A stretch of 64,000 nt of DNA from Aegilops tauschii subsp. strangulata (taxonomy: Eukaryota; Streptophyta; Magnoliopsida; Poales; Poaceae), in contig NC_053037.3 of NCBI RefSeq assembly GCF_002575655.3, forward strand, positions 51,100,242 through 51,164,241, in the 5' to 3' direction. Both the position numbers and the translations under genes were made by a program. Below, piece by piece: positions 11,419-23,226 of the stretch (its first letter is position 1; each line of letters opens with the position of its first letter). Under the pieces are notes generated by a model, which searched no databases, had not been told where the DNA came from, and saw only the letters and a program-made list of their open reading frames with translations.

Positions 11419-12740
11419 GCAAGCCCCCCCCCCTTGATCACCAGATATCGCCTACTCTACTCTCTACTACTTGCATTAGAGTAGTGTAGCATGTTACTGC
11501 TTTCGATTAATCCTATTCTGTTGCATAGCCTGTCATTGTTGCTACAGTTGTTTCCCCTACCTGCTATCCTACTGCTTAGTATAGGATGCTAGTTTTCCAT
11601 CAGTGGCCCTACATTCTTGTCCGTCTGCTGTGCTATACTATCGGGCCATGATCACCTGGGCGGTGATCACGGGTATATACTACATACATTATATACATGA
11701 CACATGTGATGACTAAAGTTGGGTCGGCTCGTAGGAGTACCCTCAAGTGATTCTGATGAGGGGGCTGAAAGGACAGGTGGCTCCATCCCGGTAGAGGTGG
11801 TCCTGGGTTCCTGACGGCCCCCGACTGTTACTTTGTGGCGGAGCGACAGGGCAGGTTGAGACCACCCAGGAGAGAGGTGGGCCTGGCCCTGGTCGGCGTT
11901 CGCGGATACTTAACACACTTAACGAGATCTTGGTATTTGATCTGAGTCTGGCCATTGGGTCTATACGCACTAACCATCTACGTGGGAGTAGTTATGGGTA
12001 TCCCGACGTCGTGGTATCAGCCGAAGCTCTTTTGACGTCAGCAACTGAGTGGCGCGCGCCGCATTGGACCGTAAGCTCGCGCTTGTATTAAGGGGGCTAG
12101 GTCTGCTTCCGGCCGCGTACGCAACGTGCAGGTGTGCATAGGGCCATGGGCCCAGACCCCTGCGCGCATAGGTTTAGACCGGCGTGCTGACCTCTCTGTT
12201 GAGCCTAGGTGGGGCTGCGACGTGTTGATCTTACGAGGCCGGGCATGACCCAGAAAAGTGTGTCCGGCCAAATGGGATCGAGCGTGTTGGGTTATGTGGT
12301 GCACCCCTGCAGGGAAGTTTATCTATTCGAATAGCCGTGTCCCTCGGTAAAAGGACGACCCGGAGTTGTACCTTGACCTTATGACAACTAGAACTGGATA
12401 CCGAATAAAACACACCCTTCCAAGTGCCAGATACAACCCGGTGATCGCTCTCTAACAGGGCGACGAGGAGGGGATCGCCGGGTAGGATTATGCTATGCGA
12501 TGCTACTTGGAGGACTTCAATCTACTCTCTTCTACCTACTGCAAGATGGAGATGGCCAGAAGCGTAGTCTTCGACAGGACTAGCTATCCCCCCTTTTTAT
12601 TCTGGCATTCTGCAGTTCAGCCCACTGATATGCCCCTTTACACATATACCCATGCATATGTAGTATAGCTCCTTGCTTGCGAGTACTTTGGATGAGTACT
12701 CACGGTTGCTTCTCTCCCTCTTTTCCCCCTTTTCTTTTCT

Positions 12741-12761
12741 ATCTGGTTGTCACAACCAGAT
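12741..12761. repeat. Perfect 21-bp palindrome at a putative 3' splice site
   Basis: ATCTGGTTGT, a single C, then ACAACCAGAT: two perfect 10-bp arms. It spans the AG that would precede the acidic segment at 12760-12860, and is repeated unchanged in the other LTR at 20717-20737. Confidence 0.8.
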
Positions 12762-12860
12762 GCTGGAGTCCAGGAGCCAGACGCCACCGTCGACGACGAC
12801 ACCTACGACACTGGAGGTGCCTACTACTACGTGCAGCCCGCTGACGACGACCAGGAGTAG
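12760..12860 (+). other. Acidic exon-like segment in LARD LTR (exon B')
   Basis: After a long C/T tract and a CCAG this frame reads AGVQEPDATVDDDTYDTGG, then AYYYVQPADDDQE and a TAG stop. It matches in position, acidity and C-terminal form the segment at 24459-24556 of the solo LTR (which ends YYVSFPDDQ and stop). The identical segment is in the right LTR near 20736-20836. What it encodes is unknown. Confidence 0.4.
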
Positions 12861-13162
12861 TTAGGAGGATCCCAGGCAGGAGGCCTGCGCCTCGTTCGAT
12901 CTGTATCCCAGTTTGTGCTAGCCTTCTTAAGGCAAACTTGTTTAACTTATGTCTGTACTCAGATATTGTTGCTTCCGCTGACTCGTCTGTGATCGAGCAC
13001 TTGTATTCGAGCCCTCGAGGCCCCCTGGCTTGTATTATGATGCTTGTATGACTTATTTATGTTTTAGAGTTGTGTTGTGATATCTTCCCGTGAGACCCTG
13101 ATCTTGGTCGTACACATTTGCGTGCATGATTAGTGTACGGTCAAATCGGGGGAGTCACAAGT

Positions 13163-13175
13163 TGGTATCAGAGCC
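13163..13175 (+). promoter_or_regulatory. Primer-binding site (initiator tRNA-Met)
   Basis: TGGTATCAGAGCC starts 4 nt after the end of the 5' LTR and complements the 3' end of plant initiator methionine tRNA, the usual primer for minus-strand synthesis. Confidence 0.9.
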
Positions 13176-16100
13176 AACTGCCTGTAGGAATCCCCCTTTC
13201 CAACTCCTTGGCCGAAGTCGAGTCTAGACATTGCAAAAAAAATTACTAACATGGCTGTGTGTCTTACGGGCCCACGTCGCCATTGGGTGGTATTAGGATC
13301 TTTTACTCCTTGTCTATACTCTGGGACTCTGATCTCTCTTCTATCCGGGTTAAGTGAATTTTACTAAATTTAACATTAGGATCTCGTTATCACTTTCACC
13401 CGGAGAGCCCTTTATTACTGATGATCGTCTGCTGCACGTGAAGACCCTGAAGATACTCTCCGCTGATAACCCGAGAACTTGTGTTCATTGCTTTTGCAAT
13501 TCTCTTTCATCGATGAACTCCTATGGATAACCACGTATACTCGCCATTCATACAATGTTTCCCAGTTGATCTTGTTATTACAAGATACCCCGAAATTCTC
13601 TCTGTTGTTCCGAGAATCCTTTGAGCTTACTGCCTTGCTGTTCTTTGTCACCTGAATACCCCTACGGTAAATTCTCGCACTTACCGAGTATCCGGTCATC
13701 CCCAGTTGTTTCAAGTATTCCACAATAGTCTTCAAAATACTATTCTATCTTTTGAAAATCCTCAGGAGCCTATTGCTCTTGAAATTCTTGTTTGCTTGCA
13801 TTATGGTTAATCCCAAAATTCTCGTATCTTAATGGCATCTCTTGTCATTATCATTTTGAGTCCGTTGATTCAATTTGTTGCGAATGCTCGCAAACCTCAA
13901 TCATATTCTAGAATTCATTCTTCCGGCTCAGACGCCATTCTAAACGTGAGCTGGATCTCGACCTATCAAATTGCCATCGATGGTACCCCTAAGCCTACTC
14001 AACTTATCCATCCTTGATCAGAGCGTTGCTTCTGACCCCCTGATTCGGAAATCATAATTCCTTTGCATTTGAACTTTGAGTTAGTCAGTTGTTTCTATAA
14101 TCAGATCTCCTTACATTCTTCTTCCTCTGGTTGAGTACCGATGCTCACATCAGATCCCTTGTGGACCATCGGTTCCTTTGTTGGATTTTATCCGACAGTG
14201 TCCTTCATAATGAATAACCTTGTGAGCCTTTCCATGGGTATATAATGCCTTTGGTAAATTGTATCATCTGTTTTTGCACAATGCTCTTCTTTGGAGCTTG
14301 TAATATTTACTCTGAAGTTTGTGGTATATGTTCCTAAGATGCCTTGATGGGTTGAACCTATACCTTCCCTAAAAACCGTATGAACCCGAAGGTTTTCACA
14401 AGCCATACCCTTCTGGTATTTTACCAGATAATTTTCTACCATACAACTTCATCGAACGCGAGAAGTGAATGAAAGGTTATGCATTGAAGAAGTGGGAGTC
14501 GACCTTGAACTTTGTGTTCATGCCCATGGACACGATGTATACCTTATCATGGAAGCTTCTGTTAAAATAATTGTCCCCTTGTAATAAGTTCATCTGGTAT
14601 CCGTGGACGTCATTCCGACCATGTTCTCCTTTAAATACCATTTCTCGTACAAGTTTAAGCACTTGTCTTCTGTAAGAGCAATACCCCAGTCCAACCTCTA
14701 CTTTGGTTTGTCGTCGAGTATTACCCCCTGGTATCTCGAGATTATCACGGAACTGCATAACTTCTTATGAGTTCTCCATCAAGTATTACATTCTCATGGA
14801 TTCCAATTTTTCACGGGCTCCGAGTTATTAAACACTCAAGGACATCGATAACTGAATCGAGTCCACATCATGGTTAAACAACTCTTAATAATCTCCCTTG
14901 TTTACGAGTTCGTACTCGATCACGTCATCCCTAGCCTGCTCGGCTATGTTATTATCGTGCTGATTTTAACTGTGCTACCTGGTCTTTATTCCCGGAGCAC
15001 CACCTTCGACGCTGAGCTAAGCTTACGTCGATTTTCCTCGTCATATCATTTCGCCTTGAACAGCAAGCTTGATTTCGAGTTTGTGTCGTACTCCTGGTTC
15101 CAATAACTTTTCGCTTCATCATTCCTTTGACTTGATGTCATCGCCGATCGAATACCTCTTCATAAATTCTCGCTACAAATGTGTCGTCAACATCATCAAC
15201 ATTCTGAGCTCTTCCAAGATATCTATCGAATTCTGGATGAGAAATACCATCCTTGCCCTCGATGATTTGTTATTATCATCGACCATTTTATTGCCTTCCA
15301 TTCAACACAAACTTGTTCGTGTTTGGTGTTGTACCTTGATTTCCTTGCTATCTAGCTTATGATATGTTCTACCTTGGAGTATTACCATCTTTTATGTCAA
15401 GTATGTCGTAAGAATTTCACCACCTCGTATGACATCTTGGTACAGTGATACTTCTCCCCATCACCATTCTTTCTTGGTCCCCGTGTTGTTTCTAAAAGGA
15501 ATACCGACCAATGGTCTGTGATGTGTAAATTCTAAACTCCTAGCAACCCTATTGCTTTGAAGTTATTGGTCTAGTTTCATTCTACGCCTATGGCTTAATG
15601 AATCATCATTCGGACATTGATTGTACTACCTAGCCCATATTTCGGGTGCACATTTCAACCAATGTTTAACTGTGTATGTTTTCCTCGAGCATACATCATT
15701 AAGTCATTCGATCTAGCTAATGTTATCTCCTTGTTCACATAGTGATGGAAATCCATCTTTTGGAAATCTCAATGGATTGTCGCTGAGTCAACCAGTCACC
15801 TCCTCACCTCTCCTTGATTTAATTATGAACCCTTGTTCGGAACTCGCTTCCATAGTTCATCTCCCGAGAATCTTCGATGTCGTTTCGACAATTTGTGTTG
15901 CACCTTTTCTTCTCAGGCCTCCTAAGTCTGAGTTATCCTGACACCAATCAGATCTGAATCTCGGTCAGATATGATGGTTGGAACATATTTCCAAGAGTTA
16001 TAACATTGGCCTATTTATGACCCGGTAAGGTGATGATACCCAGCACACCTGGCCAGAGGCCCTATTGTTATAAGTTTTTCCTTTTAGCCAGGTTAGCTGT

Positions 16101-17320
16101 TCCTCCATGAGGAAATTGTAAGACTTATTCTATAAGTTGTTCCTGATGGATCCTTTTTGTTTCCAAAGTCTGATCTTCACCTGTTGACCATGTCAATGCT
16201 ATCTCGAAGCATGTCTATGGTACTCTGATTTTCAACGGGAACATTTGAAGCACAATGCTAAATGTTTCCTGCACAATTATCCAAACACCGTTGTATGGGT
16301 AATGTCATGAAAATTCTCTCCAGTACCTAAAGAGTTTTCTACATTATATCATGTCATGGATATCATGCTCTGCTTACCCTTGGGAAGGATATACCCTTGA
16401 AATATGTGTTTAAACACATTTTCCTTTCCATTCTTCTGTTTAATCTGATAATCATATTTTCCTTTCCATTGTTTGGTTTAACCTTTCTGGTGATCTATAT
16501 GATCTACGCAGTAATATTCTCCTGCTTATGCAAACACCTCGGTGTACAGCTCTGTCAGTAAGACCCTGTTACTATTGTTGGTGACATTTCGGTAACCACT
16601 GATGGACGAGAACTTTGCCTAATGGTCCGCCTCGTTTGAACGAGCAGGAAAATGGTTCTCTTCGTCCCTCGCCCTTGGTACCAACGTGTTGCCGACATAA
16701 CTGACAGGGTGTTCCCTGACATGCCTTGCTATCATGACCGTGCGAGATGTCACCGCTCCTATTTTTAACCCACATGGTGGGCCCATAACCCACAGTTCCA
16801 CAGGATCGAAACCTGACTCTCTTGTACACCCCTTGTTCCCAAGGTTATTCCTCACGCTTGGCTTCGTATGTAATTCACGTGCCACCTTTCGTGAGATCAT
16901 CAATTTTGGTATCAGACACAATACTTATTCCCGTTGCTCAGAACCCTTCAGGCATCAAAGGATTGCCTACCCGCTCGAAACTTCCCCACGATACCTCCTT
17001 ACTTTGCTCTCGATATTTTCTTAAATTTCCATTCGAGAGTTACTTTCCGCCACCTTTCCCGATGTTATCAACCAGATAGTCAACCGTTCAGAGGCCTGTT
17101 ATTCCGAAGTTACCCCTTGTCCTTCGTAAGTACGATGGAGTTCCCGAAGGAAGGATGCCAGCTTCATCATGATGACCTGAAGCAGGAAAATGAAGAAATC
17201 AACGTAATGGATCAACCGCTTTGAGAATAGCAACCAAGACCGAGAAGACTCGTTAGAATTTCGCGACCAAATCCCTTCCCCCTTACTTCCCCTCTTAAAT
17301 CTCGGGACGAGATTTCTTGT

Positions 17321-17331
17321 AGTGGAGGAGA
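17321..17331 (+). promoter_or_regulatory. Polypurine tract of the LARD element
   Basis: AGTGGAGGAGA lies 2 nt before the start of the 3' LTR, where plus-strand priming takes place. Confidence 0.8.
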
Positions 17332-17333
17332 TT

Positions 17334-20300
17334 TGTAACACCCCGAGAATCATGCTACAGTAACCCTCTGTGATTAAGCTAATCATGTTGCTAAACAGGG
17401 CTTGATCACATTTGGAACACATTTCTTTTCAAACTCCTAATTCAAACTTCAATTAAATTTAAAGTGGAAAATAAAAGTTTTCAAAAATTCAAACAGAAAT
17501 GTTCGGTGGGTGCCAAATAATACACTGGTAATTATGGTGGAGAAAACACATTGTTATAAAATACCTAAATACTTTTAAATGAAATAAAACAGAAAAGAAA
17601 ATAAACAAATAAAAAGAAAATGCAAAAGAACACAGACAAAGAAAAAGAAAAAGGAGAAGCCCCCCCCCCCACAGCACCCCTGGCCCAACTGGGCCGACCC
17701 CCGGCCCAGCCCACCTCTCCCACTCGCCCCCCTGCCCTATTCCCCCGACCGGGGTCGGAACAGGGGCAGTCCCCGCCGCACCACCTCGCCGGCGACGGGG
17801 AGGATAAGGGCGCCCGCACCCCCCGCCTCCTCGGGCCTCTCTCCCACTCGCCCCCGCTCTCCTCTCGGCCTCTGCGCCTCTCTCTTCTCCCCCCCAGATC
17901 CGCGCCGCTCCTTCCTTCCCCACGCCCGACGCGGTCGCCGCCGTTCACCGTCGTTCCCGCGGCCACCGTGCCCCAATCGCCACTTCGCCGTGTCGTGCGC
18001 CGTCGCCGCCCTCGACTACACCACCTCCGCCTCTCCGTTGAAGCTCGGAGCCACTGCAACGACCTCCCCGAGCTCTTCTTCCCCGCACGGCCGCCGTCGA
18101 TCGCCGCCCCGTTTCGCCTCCGACGAGCCTCCCCGAGCACGCTGCCGTCCCCCTACAGCCTCGCGGTGAGCCTTTCCCCCTCCTCCCCTGTCCTTTCTCT
18201 CTCGTGCGCCCCCTAGCTGCTTCCCCACGCGCGCCCGAACGCCTCGCCGCGGAGCTCGCCGCCGGCAAGGCTCCGGTGACCTTTTGGTCACGGGCTCAAG
18301 CCCGTTGCACTCCCCACCTCGCGTAGAAGCCCCCCAGCCCCTCCGCTTGCTCGATAGCCCGCCGTAGCCTCGTTTCCGTCGGGCACCCGTGCGCGCCGCC
18401 GCCTCCGCCGCTCGCCGGCGCCGATTCCGGCCAAGTCCGGCGAAGCCCCGGCCACCACTGGATGCGGCGCTGCGAGCTCCTTCGAATGGGCCTAGCCCCG
18501 CTCCTCCCCGAGCCCCGTCGCGCGTTTCCGGCCAACTCCGGCAAGGGACCGCCGCTGTTTTGGTCGCCGGAGTTGCTCCGGCGCCGGCCGCCGACGTGGC
18601 TGGCCTGGGGCCACCCCCAGTGCCACTGCCAGTAGGCCCCGTGGGCCCAGTTGACTGGGTTGACCCAGTCAACTGCTGACTGGGCAGGTCCAGCCACTGA
18701 CATGCGGGCCCCGCCGCAAAAATTAAAAAAAAAGGAAAAAGGAAAATGTTTTATAAATAAAAATAATTAGATTAACTAATCACTCACTGACATATGGGGC
18801 CCACCCCTCTAATTAGACTGTTAGTTTAGTTTAAATTAATATTAGACTAACAGAGGCTGACATGTGGGTCCCACTGGACCCACCTGTCTGGGTTGACTGA
18901 TCAGCCGACCTGTTGACCTGCTGACGTCAGCATTACCTCATGCTGACATCATAATTCATTTTTGCTAAATTCAAATAATTCCAGAAACTCAAATAAACTT
19001 TGAAAATTCATATCTTTTAAACCGTAACTCGGATGAAAATGTTTTCTATATGAAAGTTGCTCAGAACGACGAGACGAATCCAAATACGCAGTCCGTTCGT
19101 CCACCACACCTCCCTAACCTATCGAACTAGCAACCTTCCCCCTCCGGTCATCTGTTTGGCACAGGTCCGGAATCGGGAAAACATTCCCGGTTGAATTTCC
19201 CCCTTCACCTATTCGTGTAGACATACGTTAGGTCACACCCGACACGTCGTATTACCACGTTATGCTTTGTGATGCTATGTTTGCTTTATATTTACTGTTT
19301 CTTCCCCCTCTTCTCTCCGGTAGACCCCGAGACCGATGCTGCCCCTATGATCGACTACGTCGACGACAACCCCCTCCTTGCCAGAGCAACCAGGCAAGCC
19401 CCCCCCCCCTTGATCACCAGATATCGCCTACTCTACTCTCTACTACTTGCATTAGAGTAGTGTAGCATGTTACTGCTTTCGATTAATCCTATTCTGTTGC
19501 ATAGCCTGTCATTGTTGCTACAGTTGTTTCCCCTACCTGCTATCCTACTGCTTAGTATAGGATGCTAGTTTTCCATCAGTGGCCCTACATTCTTGTCCGT
19601 CTGCTGTGCTATACTATCGGGCCATGATCACCTGGGCGGTGATCACGGGTATATACTACATACATTATATACATGACACATGTGATGACTAAAGTCGGGT
19701 CGGCTCGTAGGAGTACCCTCAAGTGATTCTGATGAGGGGGCTGAAAGGACAGGTGGCTCCATCCCGGTAGAGGTGGGCCTGGGTTCCTGACGGCCCCCGA
19801 CTGTTACTTTGTGGCAGAGCGACAGGGCAGGTTGAGACCACCCAGGAGAGAGGTGTTCCTGGCCCTGGTTGGCGTTCGCGGATACTTAACACGCTTAACG
19901 AGATCTTGGTATTTGATCTGAGTCTGGACATTTGGTCTATACGCACTAACCATCTACGTGGGAGTAGTTATGGGTATCCCGACGTCGTGGTATCAGCCGA
20001 AGCTCTTTTGACGTCAGCAATTGAGTGGCGTGCGCCGCATTGGACCGTAAGCTCGCGCTTGTATTAAGGGGGCTAGGTCTGCTTCCGGCCGTGTACGCAA
20101 CGTGCAGGTGTGCATAGGGCGATGGGCCCAGACCCCTGCGCGCATAGGTTTAGACCGGCGTGCTGACCTCTCTGTTGAGCCTAGGTGGGGCTGCGACGTG
20201 TTGATCTTACGAGGCCGGGCATGACCCAGAAAAGTGTGTCCGGCCAAATGGGATCGAGCGTGTTGGGTTATGTGGTGCACCCCTGCAGGGAAGTTTATCT

Positions 20301-21135
20301 ATTCGAATAGCCGTGTCCCTCGGTAAAAGGACGACCCGGAGTTGTACCTTGACCTTATGACAACTAGAACTGGATACCGAATAAAACACACCCTTCCAAG
20401 TGCCAGATACAACCCGGTGATCGCTCTCTAACAGGGCGACGAGGAGGGGATCGCCGGGTAGGATTATGCTATGCGATGCTACTTGGAGGACTTCAATCTA
20501 CTCTCTTCTACCTACTGCAAGATGGAGATGGCCAGAAGCGTAGTCTTCGACAGGACTAGCTATCCCCCCTTTTTATTCTGGCATTCTGCAGTTCAGCCCA
20601 CTGATATGCCCCTTTACACATATACCCATGCATATGTAGTATAGCTCCTTGCTTGCGAGTACTTTGGATGAGTACTCACGGTTGCTTCTCTCCCTCTTTT
20701 CCCCCTTTTCTTTTCTATCTGGTTGTCACAACCAGATGCTGGAGTCCAGGAGCCAGACGCCACCGTCGACGACGACACCTACGACACTGGAGGTGCCTAC
20801 TACTACGTGCAGCCCGCTGACGACGACCAGGAGTAGTTAGGAGGATCCCAGGCAGGAGGCCTGCGCCTCGTTCGATCTGTATCCCAGTTTGTGCTAGCCT
20901 TCTTAAGGCAAACTTGTTTAACTTATGTCTGTACTCAGATATTGTTGCTTCCGCTGACTCGTCTGTGATCGAGCACTTGTATTCGAGCCCTCGAGGCCCC
21001 CTGGCTTGTATTATGATGCTTGTATGACTTATTTATATTTTAGAGTTGTGTTGTGATATCTTCCCGTGAGACCCTGATCTTGGTCGTACACATTTGTGTG
21101 CATGATTAGTGTACGGTCAAATCGGGGGAGTCACA
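17334..21135 (+). repeat. LARD 3' LTR
   Basis: Direct repeat of 9360-13159 shifted by about 7,974 bp, with the same start and end. Differences are scattered single substitutions (for example in the 19740-20120 stretch) and homopolymer changes around 17660 and 19400. Its end (TCACA, 21131-21135) abuts the right TTTGG duplication and lies 26 bp before the TATA box of the host solo LTR. Confidence 0.9.
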
Positions 21136-21161
21136 TTTGGACTCTCCTAGCTCCCTCTACC

Positions 21162-21171
21162 TATATATATA
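21162..21171 (+). promoter_or_regulatory. TATA box of the solo LTR
   Basis: TATATATATA followed about 35 bp later by a plant-leader-like sequence (aaaccctagccatc, 21199 on) and a GC-rich stretch. This marks the likely LTR transcription start near 21195. The LARD insertion site (TTTGG, 21136-21140) is about 22 bp upstream, so the LARD splits the promoter from its upstream region. Confidence 0.6.
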
Positions 21172-23142
21172 CAACCCTCCCGAAAAACGTTCGCAGTCCA
21201 AACCCTAGCCATCTTCCTCTCCGCGGCCGGACGCGTCCAGCCGCCGCCGGACGAAAACCCGCCGCCGCCCGCAGCCAGTAGGGGCGCGCCATGTCACCAC
21301 CCGGGCGCCCCACTTCGCCGCCCCGCGCCGCGGCCCGCCAGGCCCGCCGCCGGTCCCAGCGGGCCTAGATCCGCGCGCGCGCCCCTCCCGCCGCCTGCGC
21401 CGCCCGCCGCCCGCTCCGCCGGCGCCGCCCGCCATCGCCACTGCTCGCCGCCGCCGCGCACCACGGCGCCCCGTCGCCCGCGCCTGCCTCCACCCGCACG
21501 CGACCGCGCCGCCGCCCTTCCTACGCCTCCGCCGCTCCTTCCCGCGCCCGCGCCCGCCGTCCCCGTCGCCTGCCGCCGCGTCTCGCCACTGCTCCGGCGA
21601 GCCGCCGCCCCGAGCCCCGATCGGATCTGAGAAGAAGCTCGGATTGACTTTTCCCCCTCTCCCGTTTTCTCTGTCCTAGAATTTTGACGATATGTGCACA
21701 TGTTCATAGCATCATAACTCTCTGCATATAGCTCCATTTTGCGCGTGTAATATATCAAATTGTTCGCCTCGTGATGCTCTTCATTTTGTTCCATTGCACC
21801 ATGTTCATTTGAGTTCATCTTGATGCCAAAATCTCTGGTGCAAGAGTGCTAATTGCTGTTATCTGCTGTTACTTAGCAGAACTTGAGGATTTGTTATTTT
21901 TGTTGCATTTATTCTGTGCATCTTATGGGAATGAGCTCTACATGTGTTTTGTTGTATGCCATTCCATCTTTCCAGTGGTTTATGCCATGTATTTTTGTGA
22001 TCTCTGTGGTGACTATCACAAGCATGCAAACTAGGCTCCGTAATGTTTCTGATTTCAGGGACTTAGTATTTTCTCTAAGTCTGTCTGCTGTTATTTTGTT
22101 GCCATGTAAACTTGATGCTACAGAGAGATCCATGCATATTTTGGAGATGTTCTGTAAGGATGTTTTGTAGATATTGTTGTAGTTGATCCATTCCTGACCT
22201 TTTTTGCAATTATGGAGTGCCATAGCATGACTCAATCTTGCTCTACTTTTGCTATAAAATATTTCTGGCAGATTGTTTACGTGTTATTCAATTTTGCCAA
22301 GCTTGTTGTAGTTGTTCCATACATGCTATGTACTTTCTCTTGCCATGGATAGCTTCATAAACATGCCATCTTGCTGTAGGTATGCTTGTTTTGTCATTCA
22401 TTGCCTTGTGGTGAGTGCATCAAGCTCACCAAGATGCCTTCATATTATTGTTTCTGCCATGCTCTGTTTCTGCCAAGTCTGAAACCTGTTAACGAAACTT
22501 GCTATGTTTGCATGGTTGTCATGATATCTTCTGGTCCTTTTTGCCTTATGGTCAGTAAGGGACTTTTGTCATATGCATTTAGTAGAATACTGCCATGCCT
22601 TGTTTTGCCATGTTAAGTTCCGGTAGCATGTTCATTTCATGCTCTAAACATTGCTACCTGATGCTGTTTTCTGTCATGTCCAGTAATTTCGCTAAGTCTG
22701 TGAACCTGTTATCTTTTGCACTTTTGCCATGCTTGTTTGAACCTGTTATGTTGTGATCTAGCCGTAGCTCAGTGTTCATTTTTTGTCAAGCATCTCCTGT
22801 AGATTACTGCCATATGCTTTTTTGCTATGTTGGAGTGCTGTAGCATTGTTACTTGTTGCATTCTAAGTGCTATCATGCTGTTAATCGCATATTCGTGTCA
22901 TTCTTGTTTTGCTTGCCATTTGCAAACCGTGCATCCGTTTCCGGTGATCTTTATATCGATTTCAACCGAAATCATCTCATCTTTCCAGTGGCATGCTTGG
23001 TTTTCCAAGTTACTGCCTTGTTCATCATTTTTCTTCCGGAGCACGCATTTGCATCGCATATCATTCATGTATTGCATCATGTTGCTTGTGCATCTCCCGT
23101 GATTGATTGTGGTTCCGTTGCTTGTGTTCTTGTCTTGGGTAG
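21172..23142 (+). other. Leader exon and long intron-like stretch of the solo LTR
   Basis: 21200-21620 is very GC-rich and would be transcribed leader. A frame opens at 21291 (MSPPGRPTS) but stops after about 25 codons. From about 21640 to 23142 the sequence is T-rich with many tgccatg and cttgttg motifs and no long frame, just like a first intron of a grass gene, and it ends in a good acceptor (gtcttgggtag). Confidence 0.4.
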
Positions 23143-23226
23143 AGCCGGGAGATGAGTGCATGAACGAGGAACCTGTTGAATACGTTTACGAGGATCAAGC
23201 TTTCGACAACTCTGAGAACCTTGCAG
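23143..23226 (+). other. Acidic exon A in the solo LTR
   Basis: Flanked by an acceptor (GGGTAG) and a GC-type donor (GCAG|GCAAGA). With a 2-nt carry-in, the frame gives 27 codons rich in Glu/Asp (PGDECMNEEPVEYVYEDQAF) and leaves 1 nt, which fits exactly the 2-nt carry-in of the segment at 24459. The reading frame therefore stays open across the supposed intron. The product is unknown. Confidence 0.45.

Larger units (their letters stand above)
9360..13159 (+). repeat. LARD 5' LTR
   Basis: It starts TGTAACACCCCGAGAATC and ends GGGGGAGTCACA. A GC-rich block (about 9690-10740) gives long overlapping ORFs on both strands that I attribute to composition. A moderately conserved AT-rich block (about 10980-11110) and an acidic exon-like piece at 11349-11418 follow. 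A second acidic exon-like piece ends in a stop at 12858-12860. The LTR is 99% like the copy at 17334. Confidence 0.9.
13160..17333 (+). mobile_element. LARD internal domain, non-coding
   Basis: 4.2 kb between the LTRs with an even base composition, rich in TTC/CTT-type triplets and with stops in every frame. The longest open frames are about 100 codons (for example 13415-13735 minus, 15069-15362 plus) and none resembles a retroelement protein. The last part (17290-17331, with aatctcgggacgagattt) looks like the region before the 3' LTR in Tekay/Del-type chromoviruses, hinting at a Gypsy relative as partner. Confidence 0.75.
9360..21135 (+). mobile_element. LARD-type non-autonomous LTR retrotransposon (complete)
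   Basis: Two direct 3.8-kb LTRs (9360-13159 and 17334-21135) enclose 4,174 bp of internal sequence. The flanks carry a perfect 5-bp duplication, TTTGG (9355-9359 and 21136-21140). A primer-binding site for initiator tRNA-Met follows the left LTR and a polypurine tract precedes the right one. Comparing the LTRs by eye I count roughly 35-40 substitutions plus a few homopolymer length changes, about 1% divergence. At the usual grass LTR rate of 1.3e-8 per site per year this means a few hundred thousand years. No gag, protease, integrase or reverse transcriptase can be found, which with the very long LTRs fits the LARD class (barley Sukkula is the type example). Confidence 0.9.

Noticed and set aside
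9360..21135. Tandem segmental duplication as explanation of the 8-kb direct repeats
   Set aside because: PBS, PPT, TG...CA ends and a 5-bp target duplication identify the repeats as LTRs.
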